64,000 nucleotides of DNA from Pantoea nemavictus. GTDB taxonomy: Bacteria > Pseudomonadota > Gammaproteobacteria > Enterobacterales > Enterobacteriaceae. The DNA is taken from assembly GCF_037479095.1 (NCBI RefSeq), contig NZ_JBBGZW010000001.1, forward strand, positions 4,030,001 through 4,094,000, read 5' to 3'. Shown in pieces: positions 27,280 through 35,717 of the stretch. Position 1 is the stretch's first letter. Every line of letters begins with the position of its first letter. Position numbers and translations under genes: made by a program. A model generated the notes under the pieces. It did no database searches and was not told the DNA's origin. It saw only the letters and a program-made list of their open reading frames with translations.

Positions 27280-27864
27280 GTGAAAAACGTTACCCGTCTT
27301 GCGCTGCCACTGTTGGCGGCGGCTACGCTTTATGCCCCCTTGTCACAGGCTGCAGCGATGCACTATGCCCTCGATTCGGCGCACACCTCGGTCATCGTGA
27401 CCTGGACGCACTTTGGTTTCTCTCACCCGACGGCCGATATCCCGAATAGCAAAGGGTCAATCGTATTTGATAAGGATCAGCCGCAGCAGTCGCGCGTTGA
27501 TGTCACGCTGCCGATTACGCAAATTGATACCCACGTACCTGCATTGACCAAAGAGTTTCTCGGTGCTGAGTATTTCGATACCGCAAAATATCCTTCAGCG
27601 GTATTCCACAGCACCAAAGTGGAAGCCAAGGGTGATAACAAATTCGACGTGGAAGGTAACCTGACGTTGAAAGGGATTACCAAGCCGGTCACCTTGCATG
27701 CCACGCTGAATCAGCAGGGTATGCATCCGATGGTGAAAAAAGAGGCGATTGGTTTTGATGCCACTGGCGTGATTAAGCGTTCGGATTTCAAGCTGGATAA
27801 GTATGTGCCAGCGGTAGGCGATGACGTGACGTTGACCATCTCAACCGAAGCATACGCGAAATAA
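27280..27864 (+). CDS. yceI: YceI-family periplasmic lipid-binding protein
   Basis: Secreted lipocalin-like beta-barrel protein of 194 residues. A signal peptide (about 24 residues, ending SQAAA) is followed by MHYALDSAHTSVIVTWTHFG, DVTLPITQIDTHVPALTKEF and GNLTLKGITKPVTLHATLN. YceI proteins bind polyprenoid or amide-type lipids. E. coli YceI is 191 residues and similar throughout. Monocistronic, with no cytochrome b561 partner nearby. Confidence 0.9.
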   Translation: MKNVTRLALPLLAAATLYAPLSQAAAMHYALDSAHTSVIVTWTHFGFSHPTADIPNSKGSIVFDKDQPQQSRVDVTLPITQIDTHVPALTKEFLGAEYFDTAKYPSAVFHSTKVEAKGDNKFDVEGNLTLKGITKPVTLHATLNQQGMHPMVKKEAIGFDATGVIKRSDFKLDKYVPAVGDDVTLTISTEAYAK

Positions 27865-27910
27865 TCGCATCGATGTTTGCTGAGTCAAAATCGCGATGAA
27901 TCCGCCAGGA

Positions 27911-28000
27911 CGCGCATTCATGGTGACCAGGTGCGCTTGAATGCGCACCCTACGAAATCCCGCTAAATAACCGTAGGGTCGCCATCAATGGCGTAATGCA
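27911..28000. repeat. Short palindromic intergenic repeat, composite copy
   Basis: Positions 27911-27954 contain ATGGTGACCAGGTGCGC followed by ATGCGCACCCTACG, the reverse complement of the element at 44117-44167. Positions 27971-28000 add CCGTAGGGTCGCCATCAATG in the other orientation, so the two parts face each other. Confidence 0.75.
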
Positions 28001-28077
28001 CGTCGGTTAAGCAGCGTACTGGCTCTGCGGGGGTTCCGCCCGCTATGCATATGGCAGTTTCAGAATGTGTGAAGCCG

Positions 28078-28290
28078 GCGGCCGGGCTAAGGTCCGAAGG
28101 CGCGGACCTTAGCAATCCGCGCCTGCGCCGTCCTCGCTGTTCCCTCGCTTATCACTCCGGCCTGACGGACCGCGCGGATTCGCCATCCCTGGCTCATGCC
28201 GCGCTTTCGCCGACGTCCTGTCGGCTCATCCTGGCCGTCCCTCTGCGCTCGGCGCTGCGGATAGCGCTCAACACCGTTGCCTGTCATTAC
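28078..28290 (+). repeat. Long GC-rich intergenic repeat, left copy
   Basis: It contains CCTGACGGACCGCGCGGATT and GTCGGCTCATCCTGG. The reverse complement of 28430-28680 carries the related order CCTGACGGACCG, GGCGATTCGC, then GCGGCTCGCC. This suggests diverged inverted copies of one element. Confidence 0.5.
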
Positions 28291-28429
28291 CGCATCTGAT
28301 TTGAAATTTTGCTGGCTGAAGATTTTGGGTTACCGGGTCGCCATGAATGGCAACCCTACAGGCGTTCCAGCGATGATGATTTAGGAATAGGCATTGCTGC
28401 TGCAGCGCGGGTATTGAGGCGACATCCCA

Positions 28430-28680
28430 GCCCGCTGAGCGAGTGAGGGATTCCAGGGCGAGCCGCAGGGATGCGGCGAGAGGCGGCGCTGAGCAGGAGC
28501 GAATCGCCGCCGGTCCGTCAGGAATCGTGAGGGAGCGAAGGCACCGCGTAGCGGCGGGATGGGCTGGCGCAGGGCCGGGGAGTGAAGAGGGCGTGGCCCA
28601 GACGCCCTCTTCTCGGTCGCCGCACGGCGTAGATGAAACTGCCTCAGCCGATGGCGAACGAAAGTCGCTCAGCGCTTAAC
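28430..28680 (-). repeat. Long GC-rich intergenic repeat, right (inverted) copy
   Basis: The reverse complement shares CCTGACGGACCG and surrounding order with 28078-28290. An internal hairpin at 28586-28613 (GAAGAGGGCGT / ACGCCCTCTTC) could terminate transcription weakly. Confidence 0.5.
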
Positions 28681-28727
28681 TGATCGGCATTACGCCATTT
28701 ATGGCGACCTGGCTGCCGATGCTACAT

Positions 28728-30422
28728 TTATCGCCAAAACTTCTTCTTACTGGTTTTGCCAATCCCCGGATTGCAGCTGTTGGTAGGATCGAGCTGCTTC
28801 CAGTGCTCCACGTGCTCACATGAAGCCTCATACAGATGTCCGACATTGTGCTCGGCGGGGTATTTAGCCCCGCGCTGCTCCAGATACCGCTTCACCTCTT
28901 CCTTAAACACTTTGGCGTCGTAGCCCGGTTTCAGCACGTAATCCTGGTGATTCACAAAACAGAAGAAGTGCCCACAGCATGAATCGACCTGCACCTGCAT
29001 CGCCAGGTGATCCGGTAGCGTCAGGCGCCACGCATCATCATTTCGCCGTAGCGCCACGTCGAAGGCCACCAGCCGCTCGTTGGGGTTGTAACCCAGCGCA
29101 TCGCAGTAGGAGATGGTGCAGCCGCCCACGCCAAAACGCACCAGAAACGCATCCGCCGCTTCACGTGCATCGCAGTGGAAAAAGCCGCCCGCGTGCTCTG
29201 CAAAGAATGACTGCAACAGCGCTTGCAGTTCAGCGGTTTGCTGCGACTCGACTTTAATCATCAAATGGTGTTGATACTCGCTGCGGTAAGCCATGATGCG
29301 CGGCGCGATAAAGCCCGGCGTCAGTTGGTTAAAGCATTGCAGCATCCGATCAACAAAATTGCGTGGCAGGAACTTCAGGTGACTGACGCGCACATCCCAT
29401 TTGGCTTTCTTTGCCATCATCTGTGGAATTGCCTGCGGACCGAGTTTGCGGATTGCCAGATACATATGCTTGGCGTAGCGCACCGTCAAATCAAAGGCGT
29501 TGCGATGGATATATTCCGCCTGCAGAGGTAACTCGCTCATGCGGGTTAACAGATAACGCCGCAGTTCAACCAGCACGCTTTCATCATCGGTGCCGATGTA
29601 AAAGGTATCGCTGCCGGCACTGGCTTCGAAGGTGGGCAAGCGCACGGCAAACACCACCACTTTTCCTGCACTGCCGGCGCTGTCGTGCAGGTAGCGCAGG
29701 TCACCGTTAAAGCGTGCCGGAGAGTCTGCCGCGACGTCACGCAGGCGATCGGCGTAATCATCAGCCCAGATTTTCCCCTGCCAGTCGGGCTGCTCGCCGG
29801 TTTGATAGCGCTGCTGCATCAGCGCGTCCAGCATTGCCTCCGGCGTCTCGCCCAATGCAATACCCAGGTGATTGACCAGCTCTAATCGGCCATCGTCATG
29901 AATACGCGCGAACAGCGACTTCTCGGTAAAGGCCGGGCCGCGGCGAATCAGCGAACCGCCGGAATTATTACAGATGCCGCCCACCACTGACGCGCCGATG
30001 CAGGACGAGCCAATCACCGAATGCGGCTCGCGGCCCAGTGGCTGCAAGGTGTGCTCCAGTTCGGTGAGGGTGGTACCGGGAAACGCAATCACCTGACGCG
30101 CCTGATCGATCACCTGCACACCTTGAAGCTGGCGGGTGCTGATGATCACCACATCGCGATCGTAATCGTTGCCGTCGGGCGTGGAGCCACCGGTGACGCC
30201 GGTATTCGAGGCCTGCATCAGTACGATGACGTCGTGCGCCACACACACCTGCAACGTTTGCCACAGCTGTAATAAGCTTTGCGGTAACACCACCGCCAGC
30301 GCTTCGCCACGTCCGACGCGGAACCCTTTTATATACCAGGCTTTATCATCAGCATGGGTTAATAACTGCTTGTCACCCACCACGTCAGCCAACTCACGCA
30401 ACATTTCCTTCTGCATGCTCAT
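28728..30422 (-). CDS. dld: Quinone-dependent D-lactate dehydrogenase Dld
   Basis: Peripheral membrane flavoprotein of 564 residues oxidising D-lactate to pyruvate and passing electrons to the quinone pool. The FAD-binding PCMH domain shows IVLMQASNTGVTGGSTPDGN, IAFPGTTLTELEHTLQPLGR and SSCIGASVVGGICNNSGGSL. The long C-terminal cap and membrane-binding regions of the E. coli enzyme follow, ending HWKQLDPTNSCNPGIGKTSK. Monocistronic. It is the bacterial Dld family, not the Fe-S LldE type. Confidence 0.95.
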   Translation of the reverse strand: MSMQKEMLRELADVVGDKQLLTHADDKAWYIKGFRVGRGEALAVVLPQSLLQLWQTLQVCVAHDVIVLMQASNTGVTGGSTPDGNDYDRDVVIISTRQLQGVQVIDQARQVIAFPGTTLTELEHTLQPLGREPHSVIGSSCIGASVVGGICNNSGGSLIRRGPAFTEKSLFARIHDDGRLELVNHLGIALGETPEAMLDALMQQRYQTGEQPDWQGKIWADDYADRLRDVAADSPARFNGDLRYLHDSAGSAGKVVVFAVRLPTFEASAGSDTFYIGTDDESVLVELRRYLLTRMSELPLQAEYIHRNAFDLTVRYAKHMYLAIRKLGPQAIPQMMAKKAKWDVRVSHLKFLPRNFVDRMLQCFNQLTPGFIAPRIMAYRSEYQHHLMIKVESQQTAELQALLQSFFAEHAGGFFHCDAREAADAFLVRFGVGGCTISYCDALGYNPNERLVAFDVALRRNDDAWRLTLPDHLAMQVQVDSCCGHFFCFVNHQDYVLKPGYDAKVFKEEVKRYLEQRGAKYPAEHNVGHLYEASCEHVEHWKQLDPTNSCNPGIGKTSKKKFWR

Positions 30423-30857
30423 CTTCTCTCTTATTTATTCTTTATCCGCCACGGTATTGGACAAGCGCAGCCGCATTGAGTCAATCATTGACTGGCACTG
30501 GCAGGGAAATAACGCACGCAATCATTATCCCTTTATCTTTTACGGAATAAATGTCAGTGAACGATAAAAATGCGCGGGAAATCACAAAATAGATCGAAAG
30601 AAAACGAGCGTTAGCGGCGTTAATTATACCGGTAAGTTTAGCTGGCTGATTTAAATATAACAGTATGATTTTGGTAGATATTGTTATCAAAAGCCTGAAA
30701 TGTGGATGTGATTTAAATCACAAAATTAAGCCATCAACAAGCGCTGTCAACGATCTCAACAGGGAAATTCATGGCAAAAGTGTGACATCCGTTGCAAATA
30801 ACAAGTCGGTTAATCGGAAGAATGAATATCAGACGCACAGCATGAAGGGTGATGACA
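30423..30857 (+). promoter_or_regulatory. 435-bp upstream region of the PTS operon with CRP site
   Basis: An AT-rich gap between dld and the PfkA-like gene (divergent). It contains a perfect 16-bp CRP palindrome, TGTGATTTAAATCACA, at 30707-30722, about 135 bp before the first gene. Short open frames here have no ribosome sites. A dedicated regulator gene is not adjacent. Confidence 0.75.
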
Positions 30858-31838
30858 ATGAGAATTGGCATGGTGATCAGCGGTGGCGATGTCACCGGGA
30901 TTAATAACTTTGTGTACCAAATATCGCGCTTAACGCAGGCGGAAATGGTGTTATTCAATGGCGGAATACCGGGTCTGCTGGAAAATAATCACCAGGAAAT
31001 ATCCCAGCGCGATTTAGTGGATTATGCCATTGCCGCTATTCCGGTAATGCAGTCGGGACGCACCAGCAAAAAATTAATTCGGCCCGAATATGAGAGCATT
31101 GCTAAACATCTTAAGTCGCTGCGTATTGATGTGTTAATTATGGCCGGCGGCGATGGTTCATTGCAATTCCTGCATACGCTAAGCGAATTTGGTGTCAACT
31201 GTTTCGGCGTTGGCATGACCATCGATAATGACGTATTTGGCAGTGATTACAGTATTGGATTCTCCACCGCCTGCGAGCAGATATTAAAAGAGGTGGCGAA
31301 ATTACGCAATACCGGGCGTGCGTTAACCGGTCGCGTTTTTATGGTGGAGTTGCTCGGCGGCTATTGCGGCGAATTAACCCTGCAGTCGGCGATCAAGTCT
31401 AATGCGGATTTCGCGCTGATCCCCGAATGCCAGATTGCGCCGCAGGAGCTGGCTGAGCGTATCACGCAGCGGCTGGCCGCGCAGAACAGCGTGATTATTT
31501 TGTGCTCGGAAGGCTATACCCGTGAATATTCACCGGGCTTCCAGGGTGCTATCGACACCTTAATTAAACAAATTGAACCGTTAATCGGTGTCCGTATTCG
31601 TAAAACCATTATCGGTTACGGCCTGCGTAATGGCGACCCTACCTGTGAAGAGATTTACCAGGGCACCATTATGGCCAGTGAAGTCGCGCGTTGTATTCAG
31701 TCGGGAATGCGCAATAAAGCGGTGATTATTAATGGCAGTAATCGACCGATTCCGATTGATTTAATAAGCATGAAAAAACGCCTGGTCGATACTGAAGGGC
31801 ATCATTATAAACTCGCTAAACAACTGCAAATTCTGTGA
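30858..31838 (+). CDS. PfkA-like ATP-dependent sugar-phosphate kinase
   Basis: 6-phosphofructokinase-family enzyme of 326 residues. The conserved ISGGDVTGINN, MAGGDGSLQF (Gly of the ATP-dependent type), GMTIDNDVFGSDYSIGF with the catalytic TIDND Asp, and MVELLGGYCGELTLQSAI all match PfkA. The C-terminal half diverges from E. coli PfkA (NGDPTCEEIYQGTIMASEVA). The ATG at 30858 is 8 nt after GAAGGG. As first gene of an operon with a PTS and a class II aldolase, it probably makes a ketose-1,6-bisphosphate from an imported phosphosugar. It is unlikely to be the housekeeping enzyme, which lies elsewhere in enterobacteria. Confidence 0.85.
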   Translation: MRIGMVISGGDVTGINNFVYQISRLTQAEMVLFNGGIPGLLENNHQEISQRDLVDYAIAAIPVMQSGRTSKKLIRPEYESIAKHLKSLRIDVLIMAGGDGSLQFLHTLSEFGVNCFGVGMTIDNDVFGSDYSIGFSTACEQILKEVAKLRNTGRALTGRVFMVELLGGYCGELTLQSAIKSNADFALIPECQIAPQELAERITQRLAAQNSVIILCSEGYTREYSPGFQGAIDTLIKQIEPLIGVRIRKTIIGYGLRNGDPTCEEIYQGTIMASEVARCIQSGMRNKAVIINGSNRPIPIDLISMKKRLVDTEGHHYKLAKQLQIL

Positions 31839-31848
31839 GGAAATAGCC

Positions 31849-32163
31849 ATGCTGAAAATATTATGTGTCTGTGGATGTGGTCTGGGTTCTAGCTTTGCGA
31901 TTGAGATGAGCGCCAAGTCGGTATTAAAGAAACTCGAAATCGATGCTGATATCGATCACACCACTATTTCTGAAGCCAACGCCTTTAAATCCGATATGAT
32001 TTTAACCCAGAAAGCCTTCGCTGATGTATTAAATGCCGATGCCAGCCCGGAACAAATTAAGCGGGTGATTATTCTCAATAAGCTCACTGATAAAGCCGAA
32101 ATTGAAGAAAAAATCGTGGCGTTTATGAAAGAACGTAACTTAAAGGTTGCTAATCATGAATAG
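31849..32163 (+). CDS. PTS sugar transporter subunit IIB, UlaB/SgaB-like
   Basis: Cytoplasmic phosphocarrier of 104 residues. The phosphocysteine loop CVCGCGLGSSFAIEMSAKSV has Cys8 in the UlaB position. It passes phosphate from IIA to the sugar entering through IIC. It begins 10 nt after the kinase and overlaps the IIC start by 8 nt. Confidence 0.88.
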   Translation: MLKILCVCGCGLGSSFAIEMSAKSVLKKLEIDADIDHTTISEANAFKSDMILTQKAFADVLNADASPEQIKRVIILNKLTDKAEIEEKIVAFMKERNLKVANHE

Positions 32164-33529
32164 TGTGATCGACTTCCTGGTAAAAGATCTATTAGGGCAG
32201 GCATCAATATTGATCGCCTTTATTGCCCTGATTGGTCTGCTACTGCAAAAAAAATCGGCGGGAAAGGTGGTGGAAGGCACCTTTAAAACCCTGCTCGGTT
32301 TCTTAATTATGATGGCCGGTATCAACATTATTGTTGGTACGCTGACCTTCCTCAACACCATTTTTACCCACGGTTTTGGCATGCAGGGTTATATCACCGA
32401 CGTTGCCGCCATCGCCGGGTTAGCTAACCGCGAGCTGGGTTCAGAAGTGGCGCTGACGCTGTTGGTGATCTTTATCGTCAATATCATCATTGCGCGTCTG
32501 ACACCGTTCAAATACATCTTCCTGACCGGTCAGGCGCTGCTGTGGATGGCGACAATCGGTGCGGTGATTGGCTATAAAGCGGGGCTGACAGGTTTACCTC
32601 TGATCCTTACCGGCGGCATCTTCGGCGGCATTATGGCGGTGGTGATGCCCGCGCTGGCACAACCGGTGGTGCGCCGCATTACTGACTCCGATGACGTGGC
32701 GCTCGGCCACTTCTGCACCATCGGCTACCTGCTGACGGCGGCGGTAGCGAAGGTGGTGGGCAAAGGCTCGCGTTCTACTGAAGATCTCAAACTGCCCGAC
32801 AACTTTAAATTCCTGCAGGACACCTATCTGTCGATGGCGGTGGTGATGGTACCGATGTACCTGATTCCCGCTGTGGCAGCCGGTCCGGAATTTATCGGCC
32901 AGTACAGCAACGGCATGAACTATTTGATGTATGCCTTTATGCAGTCAATTCAGTTCGTGTGCGGCGTGTTCGTGCTGTACAGCGGCGTGCGCCTACTGCT
33001 GAACGAATTGGTGCCAGCCTTCCGCGGTATTGCCATGCGTTTGGTGCCTGATGCTAAACCGGCGCTCGACTGCCCGGTGATGTTCCCCTATGCCCCGAAC
33101 GCGGTGATTGTCGGCTTCCTCGCCACCACCCTGGGTTCGGTAGTCGGCATGCTGGTGTTCCCGATGTTTGGTCTGGCGATGATTCTGCCTGGCCTGCTGA
33201 CCAACTTCTTTGCCGGTGGCACCGCAGGCGTATTTGGTAATGCGCTCGGCGGACGTCGCGGTGCGATGATCGGTGGTTTCGTTCACGGTCTGTTCATCAC
33301 CTTCCTGCCGGCGATTCTGGTGCCGATGCTGGAAAGCTACGGTTTTACCGGCGTCACCTTCAGTGATTCGGATGTGATCAGTACCGGTCTGGTGCTCGGC
33401 CACGCATTCCAGAATAACTGGCTATTCGTCGCGCTGTTTATTGCCTTTATTACCCTTATCGCCTGGTTTGTTAACGGAAAATCCACCAAGTCTAAATCCC
33501 ATGAGGAAAAGCTCCATGAAACTTTATAA
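32156..33529 (+). CDS. PTS sugar transporter subunit IIC, UlaA/SgaT-like
   Basis: Polytopic inner-membrane permease of 457 residues with about 10-11 hydrophobic segments, of the ascorbate-type PTS IIC family. Features are LGQASILIAFIALIGLLLQK near the start, GLTGLPLILTGGIFGGIMAV, and FAGGTAGVFGNALGGRRGAM. The ATG at 32156 follows AAAGG. Ascorbate is the known substrate of UlaA, but the partner kinase and aldolase differ from the ula pathway, so the sugar is probably different. It overlaps the aldolase start by 14 nt. Confidence 0.88.
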   Translation: MNSVIDFLVKDLLGQASILIAFIALIGLLLQKKSAGKVVEGTFKTLLGFLIMMAGINIIVGTLTFLNTIFTHGFGMQGYITDVAAIAGLANRELGSEVALTLLVIFIVNIIIARLTPFKYIFLTGQALLWMATIGAVIGYKAGLTGLPLILTGGIFGGIMAVVMPALAQPVVRRITDSDDVALGHFCTIGYLLTAAVAKVVGKGSRSTEDLKLPDNFKFLQDTYLSMAVVMVPMYLIPAVAAGPEFIGQYSNGMNYLMYAFMQSIQFVCGVFVLYSGVRLLLNELVPAFRGIAMRLVPDAKPALDCPVMFPYAPNAVIVGFLATTLGSVVGMLVFPMFGLAMILPGLLTNFFAGGTAGVFGNALGGRRGAMIGGFVHGLFITFLPAILVPMLESYGFTGVTFSDSDVISTGLVLGHAFQNNWLFVALFIAFITLIAWFVNGKSTKSKSHEEKLHETL

Positions 33530-34358
33530 CTTTACCGATCTGTTACAGGTGGCTAAAGAACGTGATTTTAAAGCGCTGGGTTCCTTTAATTTGCACTGCC
33601 TGGAGATGTTGCCGGCCTTTTTTAGCGCGGCAGAAAAAACCAATAGTCCATTAATGATTCAGATATCTACCGGCACCGCGAAATATCTGGGACATAAATT
33701 ATTGGTGGATGCCATTCGTTCATTATCCGAGAGCCGCAATGTCCCAACCTGCTTGCATCTCGATCACTGTTCCGATTTAGCCGCGATTCAAACCGCCCTG
33801 GATGCCGGCTTCAGTTCGATTATGTACGACGGCTCACATTTACCGATTGAAGAGAACATTGCCAATACGCGTCGGGTTATTGATATGGCACGTCCGCTGG
33901 ATGTCTCAGTGGAAGCGGAGCTTGGCGCCATTGGCGGCTCTGAAGATGGCAAAGTGGTGGCGATGAGCGAAACGGCTTTCACCACGGTAGACGATGCCAA
34001 ACGCTTCGTGGAGGAGACCGGCGTCGACATGTTAGCCATCTCCATCGGCACGGTACACGGCTTGTACACCGGCAAAGCGCACATTCAGCATCAGCGCCTG
34101 GCGGATATCACTGACGCCACACATACGCCGCTGGTGTTGCACGGTGGCACCGGCGTCAGCGATGAAGATATGCGTCTTGCGGTGCGCAGCGGCATCGAGA
34201 AAGTGAATGTCGGCACTGAGATGAATGTGCAGTGGGTAGCCAACTGTAAGCAGACGTTTGAAAAGGGCAAGGTCAACGATAGCGTGCGCAATTTCCTCGT
34301 GCCAGCTAACGACGCGGTGACCAATGTTCTGGTAGAAAAGATTCAGCTGTTCCGCTAA
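33516..34358 (+). CDS. Class II ketose-bisphosphate aldolase (FbaA/GatY/KbaY family)
   Basis: Zinc aldolase of 280 residues. It begins MKLYNFTDLLQVAKERDFKA. Zinc and substrate motifs are CLHLDHCSDLAAIQTALDAG, FSSIMYDGSHLPIEENI, VEAELGAIGGSEDG, TVHGLYTG and LHGGTGVSDEDM. It should cleave a ketose-1,6-bisphosphate into DHAP and an aldehyde phosphate. Position after the PfkA-like kinase and PTS subunits supports that order. The ATG at 33516 has AGGAAAA upstream and lies within the end of the IIC gene. Confidence 0.88.
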   Translation: MKLYNFTDLLQVAKERDFKALGSFNLHCLEMLPAFFSAAEKTNSPLMIQISTGTAKYLGHKLLVDAIRSLSESRNVPTCLHLDHCSDLAAIQTALDAGFSSIMYDGSHLPIEENIANTRRVIDMARPLDVSVEAELGAIGGSEDGKVVAMSETAFTTVDDAKRFVEETGVDMLAISIGTVHGLYTGKAHIQHQRLADITDATHTPLVLHGGTGVSDEDMRLAVRSGIEKVNVGTEMNVQWVANCKQTFEKGKVNDSVRNFLVPANDAVTNVLVEKIQLFR

Positions 34359-34420
34359 TTCCGACTCACTCATGACGTAATAACCTGAGGTGCCCGGCGC
34401 CATTCGGGGCAGGAGACGCT

Positions 34421-34690
34421 ATGTTTGGATTCTTGAAAAAGGGCTCGGATAATAAGAGCCAGGATTCACAGGAAATAGATCTTCAGGCTGAAACCATCAG
34501 CGGTAAAATAAGCCAGCTAGAGCAACAGCTGGCAAATAATCCGCAGGCGACAGATACGCAAAAACAATTAATGCTAGAGTATAATCGTGCATTAAATATC
34601 TTTGCTAAAAGCCGTCGTTTTCGTCAGGAAATTGATCCGCTGTTTGTCAAAATTGATGAACTGCGCAACACCATTCGCAAATCAATTTAG
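34421..34690 (+). CDS. Small uncharacterised coiled-coil protein in PTS operon
   Basis: Charged protein of 89 residues, not recognised. After a short Phe/Gly/Lys-rich start (MFGFLKKGSDNKSQD) it is almost wholly helical with heptad-like spacing (ISGKISQLEQQLANNPQATD), then FAKSRRFRQEIDPLFVKIDE. There is no signal peptide or membrane segment. A good ribosome site (GCAGGAG) precedes the ATG, and the IIA gene starts 8 nt after its stop, so it is expressed with the transporter. It could be an adaptor or stability factor for the PTS proteins, but nothing in the sequence proves a function. Confidence 0.75.
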   Translation: MFGFLKKGSDNKSQDSQEIDLQAETISGKISQLEQQLANNPQATDTQKQLMLEYNRALNIFAKSRRFRQEIDPLFVKIDELRNTIRKSI

Positions 34691-34698
34691 GAGGCAGT

Positions 34699-35136
34699 AT
34701 GAGTATTAAACAGCTGCTGCAGGAGGCAAGTGCGATTCAGGTGGGGATCAGCGCCAGGGATTGGCGCGAGGTGATTGCGCTGGCTGCGCTTCCACTGGTC
34801 AACGGCGGTTACATCAAAGCCAGCTATCCGGAAGCGGTGATCGCCAATACGCTGGAACATGGCGCGTACTACGTGTTTGAAGAGGGCATTGCCATCCCTC
34901 ACGCCCGGCCAGAAACCGGCGTGCTGAAAGATTGTTTTAGCATGATTGTGCTGGATGAGCCGATTTCGTTCGACGGCAGCGACAAAGCCGACATCGTGAT
35001 TATGTTCGGCGCGCGTGATAGCAATGCCCACATTGAAGAGGGCATTCGCGCAATTGTCACGCTGCTGGAAGATGAAGAGACGCTGGTGCGACTGCGCAAC
35101 GCCAGCAGTGCCGCGGAGGTGATAGACATCCTATGA
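34699..35136 (+). CDS. PTS sugar transporter subunit IIA, fructose/mannitol-type (UlaC-like)
   Basis: Phosphocarrier of 145 residues receiving phosphate from HPr. The phosphohistidine motif is EGIAIPHARPETGVLKDCFS, followed by LDEPISFDGSDKADIVIMFG, typical of PTS EIIA type 2. AGGAGG precedes the ATG. The stop overlaps the start of the kinase gene by 4 nt. Confidence 0.9.
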   Translation: MSIKQLLQEASAIQVGISARDWREVIALAALPLVNGGYIKASYPEAVIANTLEHGAYYVFEEGIAIPHARPETGVLKDCFSMIVLDEPISFDGSDKADIVIMFGARDSNAHIEEGIRAIVTLLEDEETLVRLRNASSAAEVIDIL

Positions 35137-35717
35137 CAACCGACACTGAAGAGAAGGTGGTGGTGCTGGTGAATGGCATTCCGGCGTCGGGCAAAAGCAC
35201 CCTGACGCGCGCGCTGGCCGAGCAGTTCGGCTTGCCGGTGCTGACGCTGGATAGCCTGAAAGAGCCGTTTATGGCCAGCTTTGCGCCGGTGGATCGCCAG
35301 CGCAATCGACAACTGGGCTGTGCTGCTTACCAGGCGATCTGGCAAGTGGTGGCGCAAGCCCCGGCGCGCTGCACCTATGTGATCGATGCCTGGTTTGGCT
35401 TTCAGCCGCGCGAAGTATTGCAGCAGGGATTGCAGCACGCCGGCGTGACGCGGGTGCTGGAGCTGTGGCTGGCGATTTCGCCCGATGATGCGGTGGCACG
35501 CTATCAGTCGCGATTGACGGATCGTATGCCCGGTCATCCCGGCGCCGATTATTTGCCGGAGCTGCGCAAGCTGGCCGAAAGCGCGCAGCCGATGGCGCTG
35601 GGTCCGGTGTTGCAACTGGATGCGCGCAATCCAGACCAGGCGGCCGCCTTTGCCTGGTTGCAGCGTCAGCTGCGACGGCCAATCGCTGCCCGGCCGGCGT
35701 TATCCGCTTCTGGCTGA
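35133..35717 (+). CDS. P-loop kinase-like ATPase (AAA_33 type)
   Basis: Protein of 194 residues with a Walker A motif (VLVNGIPASGKSTLTRAL) at residues 10-25 and the overall length of small-molecule kinases such as gluconate kinase. LTLDSLKEPF lies at the shikimate-kinase-like acceptor region, and ATARYQSRL-like basic helices (DDAVARYQSRLTDRMPG) resemble a lid. It is the last gene of the PTS operon, coupled by a 4-nt overlap. It may phosphorylate the imported sugar derivative or another operon intermediate; the substrate is unknown. Its 3' end overlaps the convergent LysR gene by 52 bp. Confidence 0.75.
   Translation: MTTDTEEKVVVLVNGIPASGKSTLTRALAEQFGLPVLTLDSLKEPFMASFAPVDRQRNRQLGCAAYQAIWQVVAQAPARCTYVIDAWFGFQPREVLQQGLQHAGVTRVLELWLAISPDDAVARYQSRLTDRMPGHPGADYLPELRKLAESAQPMALGPVLQLDARNPDQAAAFAWLQRQLRRPIAARPALSASG

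Larger units (their letters stand above)
27865..28727. repeat. 863-bp gene-free region made of intergenic repeats
   Basis: No convincing gene lies between yceI and dld. The region holds a composite repeat (27911-28000), a copy at 28331-28362 and another at 28687-28713, all variants of a short palindromic element (GTAGGGT..GCCAT.AATGGCG..). It also holds two longer related GC-rich blocks in inverted orientation at about 28078-28290 and 28430-28680. Open frames here have no ribosome sites or recognisable products. Confidence 0.7.

Noticed and set aside
28045..28679. Short open frames in the yceI-dld gap (28045-28299, 28443-28679)
   Set aside because: They lie inside repeat blocks, lack ribosome sites and have Arg/Ala-rich composition from GC-rich palindromes.
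34899..35615. 238-codon minus-strand frame
   Set aside because: Antisense to the PTS IIA and P-loop kinase genes; no recognisable domain.
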